From assembly GCA_937978655.1 (NCBI GenBank), contig CALJUX010000017.1, positions 10,954 through 74,953 of the forward strand: a stretch of DNA of 64,000 bases, read 5' to 3'. The stretch is from an uncultured Chromatiaceae bacterium (GTDB lineage: Bacteria; Pseudomonadota; Gammaproteobacteria; Enterobacterales; Alteromonadaceae). The notes below the pieces were generated by a model, which saw only the letters and a program-made list of their open reading frames with translations, had not been told where the DNA came from and did not search any database. Every line of letters starts with the position of its first letter. Position 1 is the first letter of the stretch. Made by a program: the position numbers and the translations under genes. Below are positions 8,899 through 16,975 of the stretch, in pieces.

Positions 8899-8965
8899 AG
8901 CAAGCTCCAATAAAGTTGAGTTGCTTGTCCGGAGTGGGGCAGATGTGTGAGCTGTACCGGCTGCA

Positions 8966-9085
8966 TTAAAGCGCCGGGGGCGACACCCATTTGATAGAAA
9001 GCCCGTGCCAATGGAATAGCCAGCGACAGACGCCGGTGAAAAATCCAACAGCACAGACAACTGCAGATCCGGTACGCGTTCGCAT
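8966..9085 (-). other. Possible short upstream ORF in the thiC leader
   Basis: Between riboswitch and thiC there is an ATG at 9085 followed by 38 sense codons and TAA at 8966-8968. An AGAAGG site lies nine bases before the ATG. The product would be rich in hydrophobic and aromatic residues, ending SPPAL. It resembles no family I know and may be chance, but the leader is unusually long and this is the only ORF in it with a ribosome site. Confidence 0.2.
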
Positions 9086-9151
9086 ACAGCAAGGCCTTCT
9101 CTCAAAGGTTTGGCACTGTATGGATCTATTGCACCAGGGTTGCAGTGATCC

Positions 9152-9238
9152 CCTTGTTTCCCTTCGCAGGTTCTAACCTGATCAGGTTCAACGGTATCCG
9201 CTTTCGCGGTCTCAGCCCAGTGGGCACTCCGACAAGTG
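9152..9238 (-). promoter_or_regulatory. TPP riboswitch (THI element)
   Basis: The minus strand carries the diagnostic core: GGAGTGCC, then GGCTGAGA, a short GCGAAAGC hairpin, ACC, GAACCTGATCAGGTTAGAAC, CTGCG and AAGGGAAACAAG. P1 is formed by CTTGT pairing with ACAAG. Thiamin pyrophosphate binding represses the downstream thi operon in this family. No U-tract terminator is evident between aptamer and thiC, so control is more likely at translation initiation or through Rho. Confidence 0.95.
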
Positions 9239-9243
9239 CGCGC

Positions 9244-9273
9244 AGTATAAGCAAAAAAAATTGCAGCTGGCAA
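9244..9273 (-). promoter_or_regulatory. Promoter of the thi operon
   Basis: Reading the minus strand, TTGCCA (9268-9273) and TATACT (9244-9249) are spaced by 18 bases, which include an A/T tract. Transcription would begin a few bases before the aptamer, exactly where a riboswitch leader should start. Confidence 0.75.
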
Positions 9274-9341
9274 TTGGCGTATTGTTGCATCTGTATTATT
9301 AATGTTTCATATTGGTTGAAAATCAGGCGAGGGAATGAACA

Positions 9342-10469
9342 ATGACATCAGGGAAAAACGCTGCGCTGTGGTGGTTATTGGGTTGCATGGTGTGTCCGGC
9401 GCAGGCGCTGACGACAAATACCGAGCCAGTCGGCGCAGAATCAACAATCGCGGCACCTGCCGGCCAATACAGTTATCACGATTTATTGCAAAAAGCCGTG
9501 CTGGCAACCGGTTCGCCGGTGCGTTACAACTATTCCACAGACTCCCCCGATATCAATAGCCGGATCAAATCAGTGATCCGGCGCAGTTCTTATGATGGCA
9601 ACCGGTTTTTGTTTGAAGCTTTTGTCAAATATCCGGAGTTGTTGCCCGCGCTCAGGCAGGTGCGGGACGATATGCTGGCGTTATCACCGCAGCTGTTGGC
9701 GAGCCGCAGCACAGACGAACAGCTGGCCCACTGGCTGAATCTGCACAATGTGCTGGTGATAAACCATATCGCCCATCTGTATCCGAAGAAAGTGTTAGAT
9801 GATTTGTATCAAGGCGAACAGCCCTGGGCCACGCAGCGGCTGTACCGGTTCGGTGATGAAACGCTGAGCCTGACTGACATTAAATTTCACAAGGTACTGC
9901 CGCTGGCGGCCGGACGCACTGACGTGATTTATGGTTTTTATGAAGGTTATATCAGCGGCCCCAGTATCCGCAGCGAGCCTTTTACCGGCAAAGACCTCAA
10001 AACACAGCTGAAAGAAAACGCCGTGGAGTTCGTCAACACCAGTCGTGGTTCTTATCCGGAATATGGCACCAGCTTTCGCGCTTCCGGATTTTATCAGCGC
10101 CATCAGGCGTTTTTCCCGAATTTCCCTTATGACTTAAAATCGCATCTGCAGCAGTATGTTAACGTCGATGAGCAGGATGTGCTGGCCAAAACCGATGTGG
10201 TCAGCACTGATATCAACGACTGGCGCATTGCCGATATTTTCGGCACTGTCCGCCAAGCCAATAGCCGCAGTATCGATGCCGAATTTGTCATGGACACCAC
10301 TAAGCGCAAAGGTGAGCTGAGCGCCATCAACAATCCGCTGCGCCTCGATGATAAACAACTACATCAGTTACAGATGCTGCGTAAAAGGCAGCAGGTGAAA
10401 GAAGGCAAAGTCGACATTGTCGATTTACCGGCAGAGCAAAAAACTGCCCCGGCAAAACCGCAGCCATAG
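9342..10469 (+). CDS. Exported DUF547-family protein
   Basis: 375 residues with a probable signal peptide (WWLLGCMVCPAQA). Residues about 95-250 contain the DUF547 signature, including HWLNLHNVLVINHI (family form is close to W-INAYN) and the SLTDIKFHKVL segment. Function of DUF547 proteins is not established; some sit near glutaredoxin-like or envelope genes. The C-terminal 100 residues are less conserved and end in a Lys/Pro/Ala-rich tail. The ATG follows GAGGGA. It stands between the divergent thi operon and an M23 peptidase 200 bases downstream, with no shared transcription signal that I can see. Confidence 0.75.
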   Translation: MTSGKNAALWWLLGCMVCPAQALTTNTEPVGAESTIAAPAGQYSYHDLLQKAVLATGSPVRYNYSTDSPDINSRIKSVIRRSSYDGNRFLFEAFVKYPELLPALRQVRDDMLALSPQLLASRSTDEQLAHWLNLHNVLVINHIAHLYPKKVLDDLYQGEQPWATQRLYRFGDETLSLTDIKFHKVLPLAAGRTDVIYGFYEGYISGPSIRSEPFTGKDLKTQLKENAVEFVNTSRGSYPEYGTSFRASGFYQRHQAFFPNFPYDLKSHLQQYVNVDEQDVLAKTDVVSTDINDWRIADIFGTVRQANSRSIDAEFVMDTTKRKGELSAINNPLRLDDKQLHQLQMLRKRQQVKEGKVDIVDLPAEQKTAPAKPQP

Positions 10470-10525
10470 GCGAGCAACAGTTCGTACAGTGCGATCGTGT
10501 TCAGAGCAGGGGCCGGCGCACCCGA

Positions 10526-10555
10526 TTGACCGCGTTTTGATAATCCTGTGATAAA
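10526..10555 (+). promoter_or_regulatory. Candidate promoter for the M23 peptidase
   Basis: TTGACC (10526-10531) and GATAAA (10550-10555) with 18 bases between, about 110 bases before the chosen ATG. A small GCAGC/GCTGC hairpin lies in the leader. Confidence 0.35.
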
Positions 10556-10667
10556 CCGCCGACTTTTTACTGATATTTGGTCCGCCAGCATGCCGGCTTT
10601 TTTCCCTTTGTTAGGCTCAGCAAGCAGCGTTTTGCTGCGCCTGAACATGGAACAAAGAGGCTCAATC

Positions 10668-11834
10668 ATGCACATCAAACATAAAATCACCCCGTTTTGC
10701 TTTGTCCTGCTGTTATCTGCACCGGCGCTTTGCGCCAGTGAAACCCCGGACGCCCGGTTGCCGCAGCTGAACCCCGCCAGCAGCGCTTTGATTTACAGCT
10801 ACGACGAAATGTTTCACTTTGATATCGAGCAATATCTGGCCAGCCAGGCCCCGCATTTGTTGCCTTATGCCGAAGTGATTTCGCACTGGGCCGGTTACAG
10901 CAGCATCAGTCCGCGGGTGTTACTGACCTTGATTGATTTGCAGAGTCAGCTCATTAGCCAGCCCGATCCGGCGCAGTTGCAGCAACCGCTGGTTGGTTTG
11001 AGCAGCGCCGATGGTTTTAGTGCGCAGTTGCAGGATGTGGCGGATCAGCTGGCTACGCGGCTGTATCAGCGCGAGGCTGCGGTCAGTGAATTTGCCACGG
11101 CGCCAGCCGCAGCACTGAGTTATCTGTTTGATGCTGAACCAAATAAAAACGCAGAGCGGGCCCAGTTTGCACACAACAAATTGGCGCAATTCAGCCAGCG
11201 TTATCAGCAGTTATTTGCCGAATCTTATCTGCCAGCGCCAGATCGCAGCATGCAGGACACGCAAATGCCGGATAGCAGCGTGCAGGATATCGATACGCTG
11301 GCCGGTCCTGCCAATGGGTTCCTGCAATTTCCGTTTCCGCTTGGGCAAAGCTGGCATGTCGGCGGCGCCCATACCAATACCGGCAGCGGCAATTATCCGA
11401 TGTCGTCGCTGGATATGAGCATCGGTGGCGGTTGGGGCAGCAATCAGTCCAATACCTGGGTGGCGGCCTCAGCGGCTGGCAGTTTTAAACGCCATTCGTC
11501 CTGTTTTGCCGAAGTGGTGCATAGTGGCGGCTGGTCGACCACTTATTATCATCTGATGAACATCCAGTACAACACCGGCGCCAATGTGGCGAAAAATACC
11601 AAAATCGCCAATCCTGCCAATACCCAACCGCAGGCGTTGTGTAACGGTGGGTCGTCAACCGGGCCGCACCAGCACTGGAGCCTGAAACAAAACGGCAGCT
11701 GGGTGCATTTAAATACGGTGTATTTGTCCGGCTGGCAAATCACTGCGACCGGCAGCAGTTATGACACCAACTGCACGCGGTTTTATCTGACCAAAAACGG
11801 CGTGAAAAAATGCGCTGGTTTTTTTAATCACTGA
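10668..11834 (+). CDS. Secreted LasA-like M23 metallo-endopeptidase
   Basis: 388 residues from the ATG at 10668, which has AGAGG seven bases upstream and gives a clean signal peptide (FVLLLSAPALCAS). A long pro-region (about 25-210) precedes the catalytic domain (about 215-388). The zinc ligands of LasA-type (M23A) enzymes are recognisable: His235 in GGAHTNTGSG, Asp249 in SSLDMS, and the H-x-H pair His334/His336 in STGPHQHW. LasA cleaves pentaglycine or related bonds in peptidoglycan or elastin, so a bacteriolytic or nutritional role outside the cell is likely. The pro-region and cysteine pairs in the C-terminal domain fit secretion by a type II system. Confidence 0.88.
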   Translation: MHIKHKITPFCFVLLLSAPALCASETPDARLPQLNPASSALIYSYDEMFHFDIEQYLASQAPHLLPYAEVISHWAGYSSISPRVLLTLIDLQSQLISQPDPAQLQQPLVGLSSADGFSAQLQDVADQLATRLYQREAAVSEFATAPAAALSYLFDAEPNKNAERAQFAHNKLAQFSQRYQQLFAESYLPAPDRSMQDTQMPDSSVQDIDTLAGPANGFLQFPFPLGQSWHVGGAHTNTGSGNYPMSSLDMSIGGGWGSNQSNTWVAASAAGSFKRHSSCFAEVVHSGGWSTTYYHLMNIQYNTGANVAKNTKIANPANTQPQALCNGGSSTGPHQHWSLKQNGSWVHLNTVYLSGWQITATGSSYDTNCTRFYLTKNGVKKCAGFFNH

Positions 11835-11854
11835 TAATCAGCGTTGTCACCAAG

Positions 11855-11883
11855 AAAAAGGCCTGAAATATCAGGCCTTTTTA
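11855..11883. terminator. Bidirectional rho-independent terminator (M23 peptidase / trpA)
   Basis: AAAAAGGCCTGA and TCAGGCCTTTTT pair around a four-base loop, with A and T tracts on both sides. It lies between the convergent peptidase and trp operon ends. Confidence 0.9.
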
Positions 11884-11899
11884 CTTTCGACATAATCAA

Positions 11900-12706
11900 C
11901 TAGCGCTGTGTTGCCGCTTTCATGCCCCGGACAAAATCACCCAGTTGTTGTAATAACACCGAAGGTTCTGCCAGATGTTTTTCAATCAGTTGCACAATGG
12001 CCGAACCAGAAATAGCACCGGCGGCACCTGAATTGAGCGCCGCTTTGACGTGCTCAGGTTTGGAGATACCAAAACCGAGCAGCGCAGGCGCTGCATGGTA
12101 GCTGCTGAGTTTGCTCAGCATCGCATCTGCCGGCATTGCCGCTGCGGTTTCTGTGCCAGTGACGCCGGCGCGTGATAACAAATAAGTGTAACCACGGCCA
12201 TAAGAGGCGAGCTCTTTTAAGGTGTCATCGCTGGCGTTTGGCGTCGCAATAAAAATCGGCGCGATGTCGGCAGCCAGTGCGGCCTCGCGAAAGCGCCGGC
12301 TTTCAATTAATGGCACATCGGCAATCAGCACCGAATCAACGCCTGCGGCTTTGGCCTGCTGATAAAAATGGCTGATGCCACGCGCCATCACTAAGTTTGA
12401 ATACAGCAGGAGGCCAATTGGCAGGTCCGGTGCATAAGCCCGTACTTTGGCGATGATGGCAAAAGCATCCGCTGGCGTGACGCCGGCAGCCAAAGCGCGG
12501 ATATTCGCACCCTGAATGGTCGGACCGTCCGCGATAGGGTCGGAGAACGGGATACCGAGTTCTAACGCATCGGCGCCGTTGTCGACCAGCGTTTTGATGA
12601 TGTCAAAAGACAATTCCGCGGTCGGGTCACCGAGCGTGACAAATGGCACAAAAGCGCCCTGATCCGCGGCTTTTAAACGGCTGAACATCTGGTCATAACG
12701 TTGCAT
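11900..12706 (-). CDS. trpA: Tryptophan synthase alpha chain
   Basis: 268 residues, the normal length. TrpA releases indole from indole-3-glycerol phosphate, which is channelled to TrpB. Catalytic residues are visible in VTLGDP and in LELGIPFSDPIADGP (Glu and Asp), with the phosphate-binding GFGISKPEH and AISGSAIV segments. ATG overlaps the trpB stop (TGATG). Last gene of the trp operon, ended by the hairpin at 11855-11883. Confidence 0.97.
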   Translation of the reverse strand: MQRYDQMFSRLKAADQGAFVPFVTLGDPTAELSFDIIKTLVDNGADALELGIPFSDPIADGPTIQGANIRALAAGVTPADAFAIIAKVRAYAPDLPIGLLLYSNLVMARGISHFYQQAKAAGVDSVLIADVPLIESRRFREAALAADIAPIFIATPNASDDTLKELASYGRGYTYLLSRAGVTGTETAAAMPADAMLSKLSSYHAAPALLGFGISKPEHVKAALNSGAAGAISGSAIVQLIEKHLAEPSVLLQQLGDFVRGMKAATQR

Positions 12707-13917
12707 CAGTGGGCACTCCCTGTAGTTTTTGCCGCCTGTGCCGACAGCACGGACATCACATGGCCTAAGTCTTTGTCACCACGGCCAGATAAATTCACCA
12801 AGAGCACCATTGGCTCTGTGGCGGCTTTGGCCATTTTTAACGCGTGCGCTAAGGCGTGTGAGCTTTCCAGCGCCGGAATAATGCCTTCAGATTTCGCCAA
12901 CAGCTGGAAGGCTTCTAACGCTTCATCATCGTTAATGGCGACATATTCGGCGCGGCCAATGGAGGATAGATAAGTATGCTGCGGACCCACCGCAGGATAA
13001 TCGAGGCCAGCGGAAATCGAATAAGACTCTTCAATCTGACCGTCGGCGGTTTGCATAATGGCGGTATATGCACCATGCAAAATACCAAAACTGCCGGTGG
13101 AGAGCGCCGCGCCGTGCTGATGGGTATTGATACCCATACCGCCTGGTTCGACGCCAATGAGCCGCACACCTTCTTCTTTGATAAAATCAGCAAACATGCC
13201 GATGGCATTGGAGCCGCCGCCGACACAAGCCAGCACCGCGTCCGGCAATTTGCCTTCGGCCGTAAGGATTTGTTGTTTGGCTTCTTCACCAATCATTTTC
13301 TGGAATTCGCGCACAATAGTCGGGAACGGATGTGGGCCGGCCGCAGTACCCAGCAGATAATGGCTGGTGGCGTAGCTGGCGGACCAGTCGCGCATCGCTT
13401 CATTGACCGCATCTTTTAAGGTGCCGGAGCCGGCAGTGACCGGAATAACGGTCGCGCCCATCAGTTTCATCCGGAACACGTTCGGCTGCTGGCGCTCAAT
13501 GTCTTTGGCACCCATATAAATTTTGCAGTTCAGGCCCAACAACGCACAGGCCAGCGCTGTGGCGACGCCATGCTGACCGGCGCCGGTTTCGGCGATAATG
13601 TCTTTTTTGCCCATGCGCTTGGCCAGTAACGCCTGACCCAGCACCTGATTGGTTTTATGCGCGCCGCCATGTAATAAATCTTCGCGTTTTAAATAGATTT
13701 TCACCAAAGGGTTAGGGGAAATATTACGCGTTAACGTCAGCGGCGTTGGCCGGCCGGCGTATTCGTTTAACAGCTGCTGGAATTCCGCCAGAAAAGCCGG
13801 ATCCTGCTGTGCGTCAATAAAAGCCTGCTCGAGTTGCAGCAGGGCCGGGACTAATAACTCCGGCACAAACATGCCGCCGTAGTCACCAAAATAAGGGTTA
13901 AGCTTGGGTGCTGTCAT
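12706..13917 (-). CDS. trpB: Tryptophan synthase beta chain
   Basis: 403 residues. PLP-dependent enzyme that condenses indole with serine. The PLP lysine lies in HGGAHKTNQVLGQ, the ammonium/GAGQHGVATA segment and the GGGSNAIGMF phosphate loop are intact. ATG at 13917 is preferred to a GTG one codon earlier; GGAG lies nine bases upstream. The gene starts inside the trpC(F) 3' end (20 bases overlap) and is coupled to trpA. Confidence 0.97.
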   Translation of the reverse strand: MTAPKLNPYFGDYGGMFVPELLVPALLQLEQAFIDAQQDPAFLAEFQQLLNEYAGRPTPLTLTRNISPNPLVKIYLKREDLLHGGAHKTNQVLGQALLAKRMGKKDIIAETGAGQHGVATALACALLGLNCKIYMGAKDIERQQPNVFRMKLMGATVIPVTAGSGTLKDAVNEAMRDWSASYATSHYLLGTAAGPHPFPTIVREFQKMIGEEAKQQILTAEGKLPDAVLACVGGGSNAIGMFADFIKEEGVRLIGVEPGGMGINTHQHGAALSTGSFGILHGAYTAIMQTADGQIEESYSISAGLDYPAVGPQHTYLSSIGRAEYVAINDDEALEAFQLLAKSEGIIPALESSHALAHALKMAKAATEPMVLLVNLSGRGDKDLGHVMSVLSAQAAKTTGSAH

Positions 13918-15355
13918 CACTGGTTTCTCCGAAACTGAAAGCTCTGATACGTTGAAATGCGCTAATAATTTTCGCTGGATCTTTGATACCTGGCGCCGAT
14001 TCGAGACCGGAATTCATATCGAGGCCGCTGGCGGCCGTCTTTAACGCATGCTGGACGTTGTCGGGATTTAAACCACCGGCCAGCATCACGGGTTTATGTA
14101 AAATGCGCTCGCCGAGTAAGTTCCAGTCAAACGACAAACCGGTGCCACCGGCAATGCCCGGCTGGTAAGCATCGAGTAAAATCCGGTCGGCATTGTGGCT
14201 AAACTGCGGCAGCGTGTCTTTCACCCGGTAGGCCTGCCAAATCTCACAGCCTTTGGGTAATAAAGTTTTTAAACCGGCGATATAACTTTCGTCTTCGTCA
14301 CCATGCAGCTGCACTGCAGCCAGCTGTAATTCACGGGCTACTAAGGCCACCTGCGCTGGCGCTTCATTGACAAACACACCGACAAAACGCAGTGGTGCAC
14401 TGTCGCGAATGGTTTTGGCCTGAGCGATCGTGACAAAGCGCGGTGACGGCGGATAAAAAATCAGCCCGCCAAACATAGCGCCGGCTGCCGCCACTTGCTG
14501 CGCCTGCTCTGGCGTGGTCAGGCCGCAGACTTTGTGCTCACCACGGGTTAAGGCGTGCACAGCGCGGTCTAAATCAGGTTCGGCCATTAAAGAGCTGCCG
14601 ACCAAAAATGCGGTCGCCACTTTACCAAGCTGACGCACCTGATGGTTAAAATAAATGCCGGATTCGCTGACCAACGGCGTGGACGGCGGCACCAACCGCG
14701 CCAAGCGGAAACTGGTGTTTAAATCGGTTTCCAGCGTGCGTAAGTTACGGTTATTGATGCCAATCAGTTCAGCTTTCAGTGCCACGGCGCGCAATGTTTC
14801 GTCTTCATTACTGACTTCGGTCAGCACTGTCATGTTCAGGCGGTGCGCCAGCGCGGCCAGCTGCTGATACTCAGCGTCATCCAGCACCGACAACATCAGC
14901 AATACGGCATCAGCACCACAAGCGCGGCCGCGGTAAATCTGGTATTCGTCGATGATAAAGTCTTTGTGCAGCAGCGGCTGGTCGACCAAATCGCGCATCG
15001 CCTGCAGATAGTCGTAGCTGCCCTGAAAGAATTTTTTGTCGGTCAACACCGAAATACAATCGGCGTATTTGCCATAGACGCCGGCGATTTCGCTTAAATC
15101 AAAATTGGCACGAATAAGGCCTTTGGATGGTGACGCTTTTTTGCATTCCAGAATAAACCGTGCGCCAGGCGCGGTCAGCGCTTGGAGGAAATTGCGCTGG
15201 GTTGGCACCACATCGGCGATAAAGTTTTCCAGTGGCAGCGCGATTTTATCCTCAGCCACTTCAATGGTTTTATGCGCAATGATGGTTTGCAAAATGTTCG
15301 GCTTGGCTGATGCAGCCGTGGTCGAAGCTGGTGTTGCTATTGAATTAGTTGCCAT
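13898..15355 (-). CDS. trpC: Fused indole-3-glycerol phosphate synthase / phosphoribosylanthranilate isomerase
   Basis: 485 residues, two TIM barrels. TrpC part (about 20-275): FILECKKASPSKG, LHKDFIID, NNRNLRTLETDL and SESGI. TrpF part (about 280-480): KVCGLTTPEQA with the catalytic Cys, VQLHGDED, LLDAYQPGIAGGTG with the catalytic Asp, and AGGLNPDNV. The TrpC-TrpF fusion is the arrangement of enterics and relatives. About 20 Ala/Thr/Ser-rich residues precede the conserved start. It overlaps trpD by 11 bases. Confidence 0.96.
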   Translation of the reverse strand: MATNSIATPASTTAASAKPNILQTIIAHKTIEVAEDKIALPLENFIADVVPTQRNFLQALTAPGARFILECKKASPSKGLIRANFDLSEIAGVYGKYADCISVLTDKKFFQGSYDYLQAMRDLVDQPLLHKDFIIDEYQIYRGRACGADAVLLMLSVLDDAEYQQLAALAHRLNMTVLTEVSNEDETLRAVALKAELIGINNRNLRTLETDLNTSFRLARLVPPSTPLVSESGIYFNHQVRQLGKVATAFLVGSSLMAEPDLDRAVHALTRGEHKVCGLTTPEQAQQVAAAGAMFGGLIFYPPSPRFVTIAQAKTIRDSAPLRFVGVFVNEAPAQVALVARELQLAAVQLHGDEDESYIAGLKTLLPKGCEIWQAYRVKDTLPQFSHNADRILLDAYQPGIAGGTGLSFDWNLLGERILHKPVMLAGGLNPDNVQHALKTAASGLDMNSGLESAPGIKDPAKIISAFQRIRAFSFGETSDDSTQA

Positions 15356-16385
15356 GACTGGCCTCCCGGAACTGCTGTAAGGTGGTCATTGCCTGATCTG
15401 TGGCGAGCAGGTTAAGCACGGCCTGGGTATTGGCGGCTAAATCTTCGCCCTGACCGCAAATTTTCAGCATGGCCGCGACATTGGCGGCGATGGCATCCCG
15501 ATGCGCCTGCGGGGCTTTGCCTGACAGAATATCACGGCTCGCCTGCGCGTTTTCGGCTGGTTTGCCACCGCGTAGTGCTTCGAGTGGCACAGGCTTGAGG
15601 CCAAAATCGGCGGCGGTTAAGCGGAACTGATGAACCTGGCCGTCGCGTACTTCACAGACGTCGGTGACGCCATGCAGCGCAATTTCGTCGCAGCCTTCGC
15701 CATGCACCACCCAGGCGCGCTCTACGCCAAGCTGCAGCAGCGCTTGTGCCAATACCGGGCACAGCGCTTTGTCATAGACGCCGAGTAACTGAAATTTAGG
15801 CGCGGCCGGGTTTAACAAAGGCCCGAGCAAATTAAACAAAGTACGGGTTTTTAGTGCAGACCGCACAGTCATCGCATGACGAATGCCGCTGTGATACACC
15901 GGCGCAAACAAAAAGCTGACACCAGACTGTTGCAGCGTGCGGGCGGCGGTTTGTGGGTTCATCTGGATGTCGATACCCAGTTGCTCTAATAAATCGGCGG
16001 AACCACTTTGCGACGACACACTGCGATTGCCGTGTTTCGCCACTTTTAAGCCGATGGCTGCTGCGACAATAGCCGCAGTGGTCGAAATATTGATGGTATT
16101 GCTGCCATCACCGCCGGTGCCACAGCAGTCGATGACGGGCAGGCCTGTCGCTGGCAATGGCGTGGCAGCAGCGCGAAACGCTTTAGCGGCACCGGCAATT
16201 TCCAGCGCAGTTTCGCCTTTGAGTTTCAGCGCCGTCAGTACCGACGCCAGCACAATAGGGTCAATATCCCCGCGTGCGACGGCGGCAAAAAAGGCTTCAC
16301 TTTGTATTTCGCTTAATGACTCGCGGTTCAGCAATTGGCTGACGGTCGCCAGTTCCAGCTCACGTGGGGTCAATGGCTGTGTCAT
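15345..16385 (-). CDS. trpD: Anthranilate phosphoribosyltransferase
   Basis: 346 residues. Transfers phosphoribosyl from PRPP to anthranilate. The PRPP-binding GTGGDGSNTINIST loop and the KHGNRSVSSQSGSADLLEQLG segment are intact, as is NLLGPLLNP. It is separate from TrpG, unlike the E. coli TrpGD fusion. It overlaps trpG by four bases (ATGA). Confidence 0.97.
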   Translation of the reverse strand: MTQPLTPRELELATVSQLLNRESLSEIQSEAFFAAVARGDIDPIVLASVLTALKLKGETALEIAGAAKAFRAAATPLPATGLPVIDCCGTGGDGSNTINISTTAAIVAAAIGLKVAKHGNRSVSSQSGSADLLEQLGIDIQMNPQTAARTLQQSGVSFLFAPVYHSGIRHAMTVRSALKTRTLFNLLGPLLNPAAPKFQLLGVYDKALCPVLAQALLQLGVERAWVVHGEGCDEIALHGVTDVCEVRDGQVHQFRLTAADFGLKPVPLEALRGGKPAENAQASRDILSGKAPQAHRDAIAANVAAMLKICGQGEDLAANTQAVLNLLATDQAMTTLQQFREASHGN

Positions 16386-16975
16386 GCCTGCGCTCCTTGC
16401 GTTAAAAACGCCAGACTTTGTGCCAGCAGCGGTTTGCCTTGGGTGGTCAAAATCGATTCCGGATGGAACTGATAACCCAGCGCTTTATGTTCGCTGTGCA
16501 GCACCGCCATTGGAATATGCTGATAATTGGCAATTACCTGCAGGCAAGCGGGCACTTCAGTCGCCATCAAGGAGTGATATCGCGCCACGGCAAATGGCCG
16601 CGGCAAACCAGCAAACAGCGCGTGATCGGCGAGGTCAATCAACGAGGTTTTGCCATGCACGGTTTCACCGGCACGGCCGACGACACCACCATAATGCTCA
16701 ACTAAGGCCTGATGACCGAGGCAAATCCCCAGCATCGGAAAACGGCCGGCACAAAGACGAATCAGCTCTGGCATCGAGCCGGCATCTTTGGGTGCGCCCG
16801 GGCCTGGCGATAACAGCAGCACCACAGGTTCGCTTTCCTGACACATTTTGTCGAAGATATAAGCTGCCGGCACTGTGTTGCGATACAGCTTCAGCGTGCA
16901 GCCGAGCTGCGCCAGCTCATCGACCAGGTTGTAAGTAAAAGAGTCTTTGTTATCCAGTAAATACACCAGGCTCAT
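16382..16975 (-). CDS. trpG: Anthranilate synthase glutamine amidotransferase component
   Basis: 197 residues. Class I amidotransferase that supplies ammonia to TrpE. The nucleophile lies in GICLGHQAL and the His-Glu pair in YQFHPESILT; LLSPGPGAP is also typical. PabA is the closest alternative, but the location between trpE and trpD, with ATGA overlaps on both sides, settles the assignment. Confidence 0.95.
   Translation of the reverse strand: MSLVYLLDNKDSFTYNLVDELAQLGCTLKLYRNTVPAAYIFDKMCQESEPVVLLLSPGPGAPKDAGSMPELIRLCAGRFPMLGICLGHQALVEHYGGVVGRAGETVHGKTSLIDLADHALFAGLPRPFAVARYHSLMATEVPACLQVIANYQHIPMAVLHSEHKALGYQFHPESILTTQGKPLLAQSLAFLTQGAQA

Noticed and set aside
8899..9273. A 125-codon N-terminal extension of ThiC, open in frame
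   Set aside because: It runs through the leader, riboswitch and promoter. The ATG at 8898 has a ribosome site and gives the family's length.
15937..16938. 333-codon open frame on the plus strand opposite trpD and trpG
   Set aside because: It is antisense to two well-conserved genes, has no family resemblance and follows from their GC-rich codon use.
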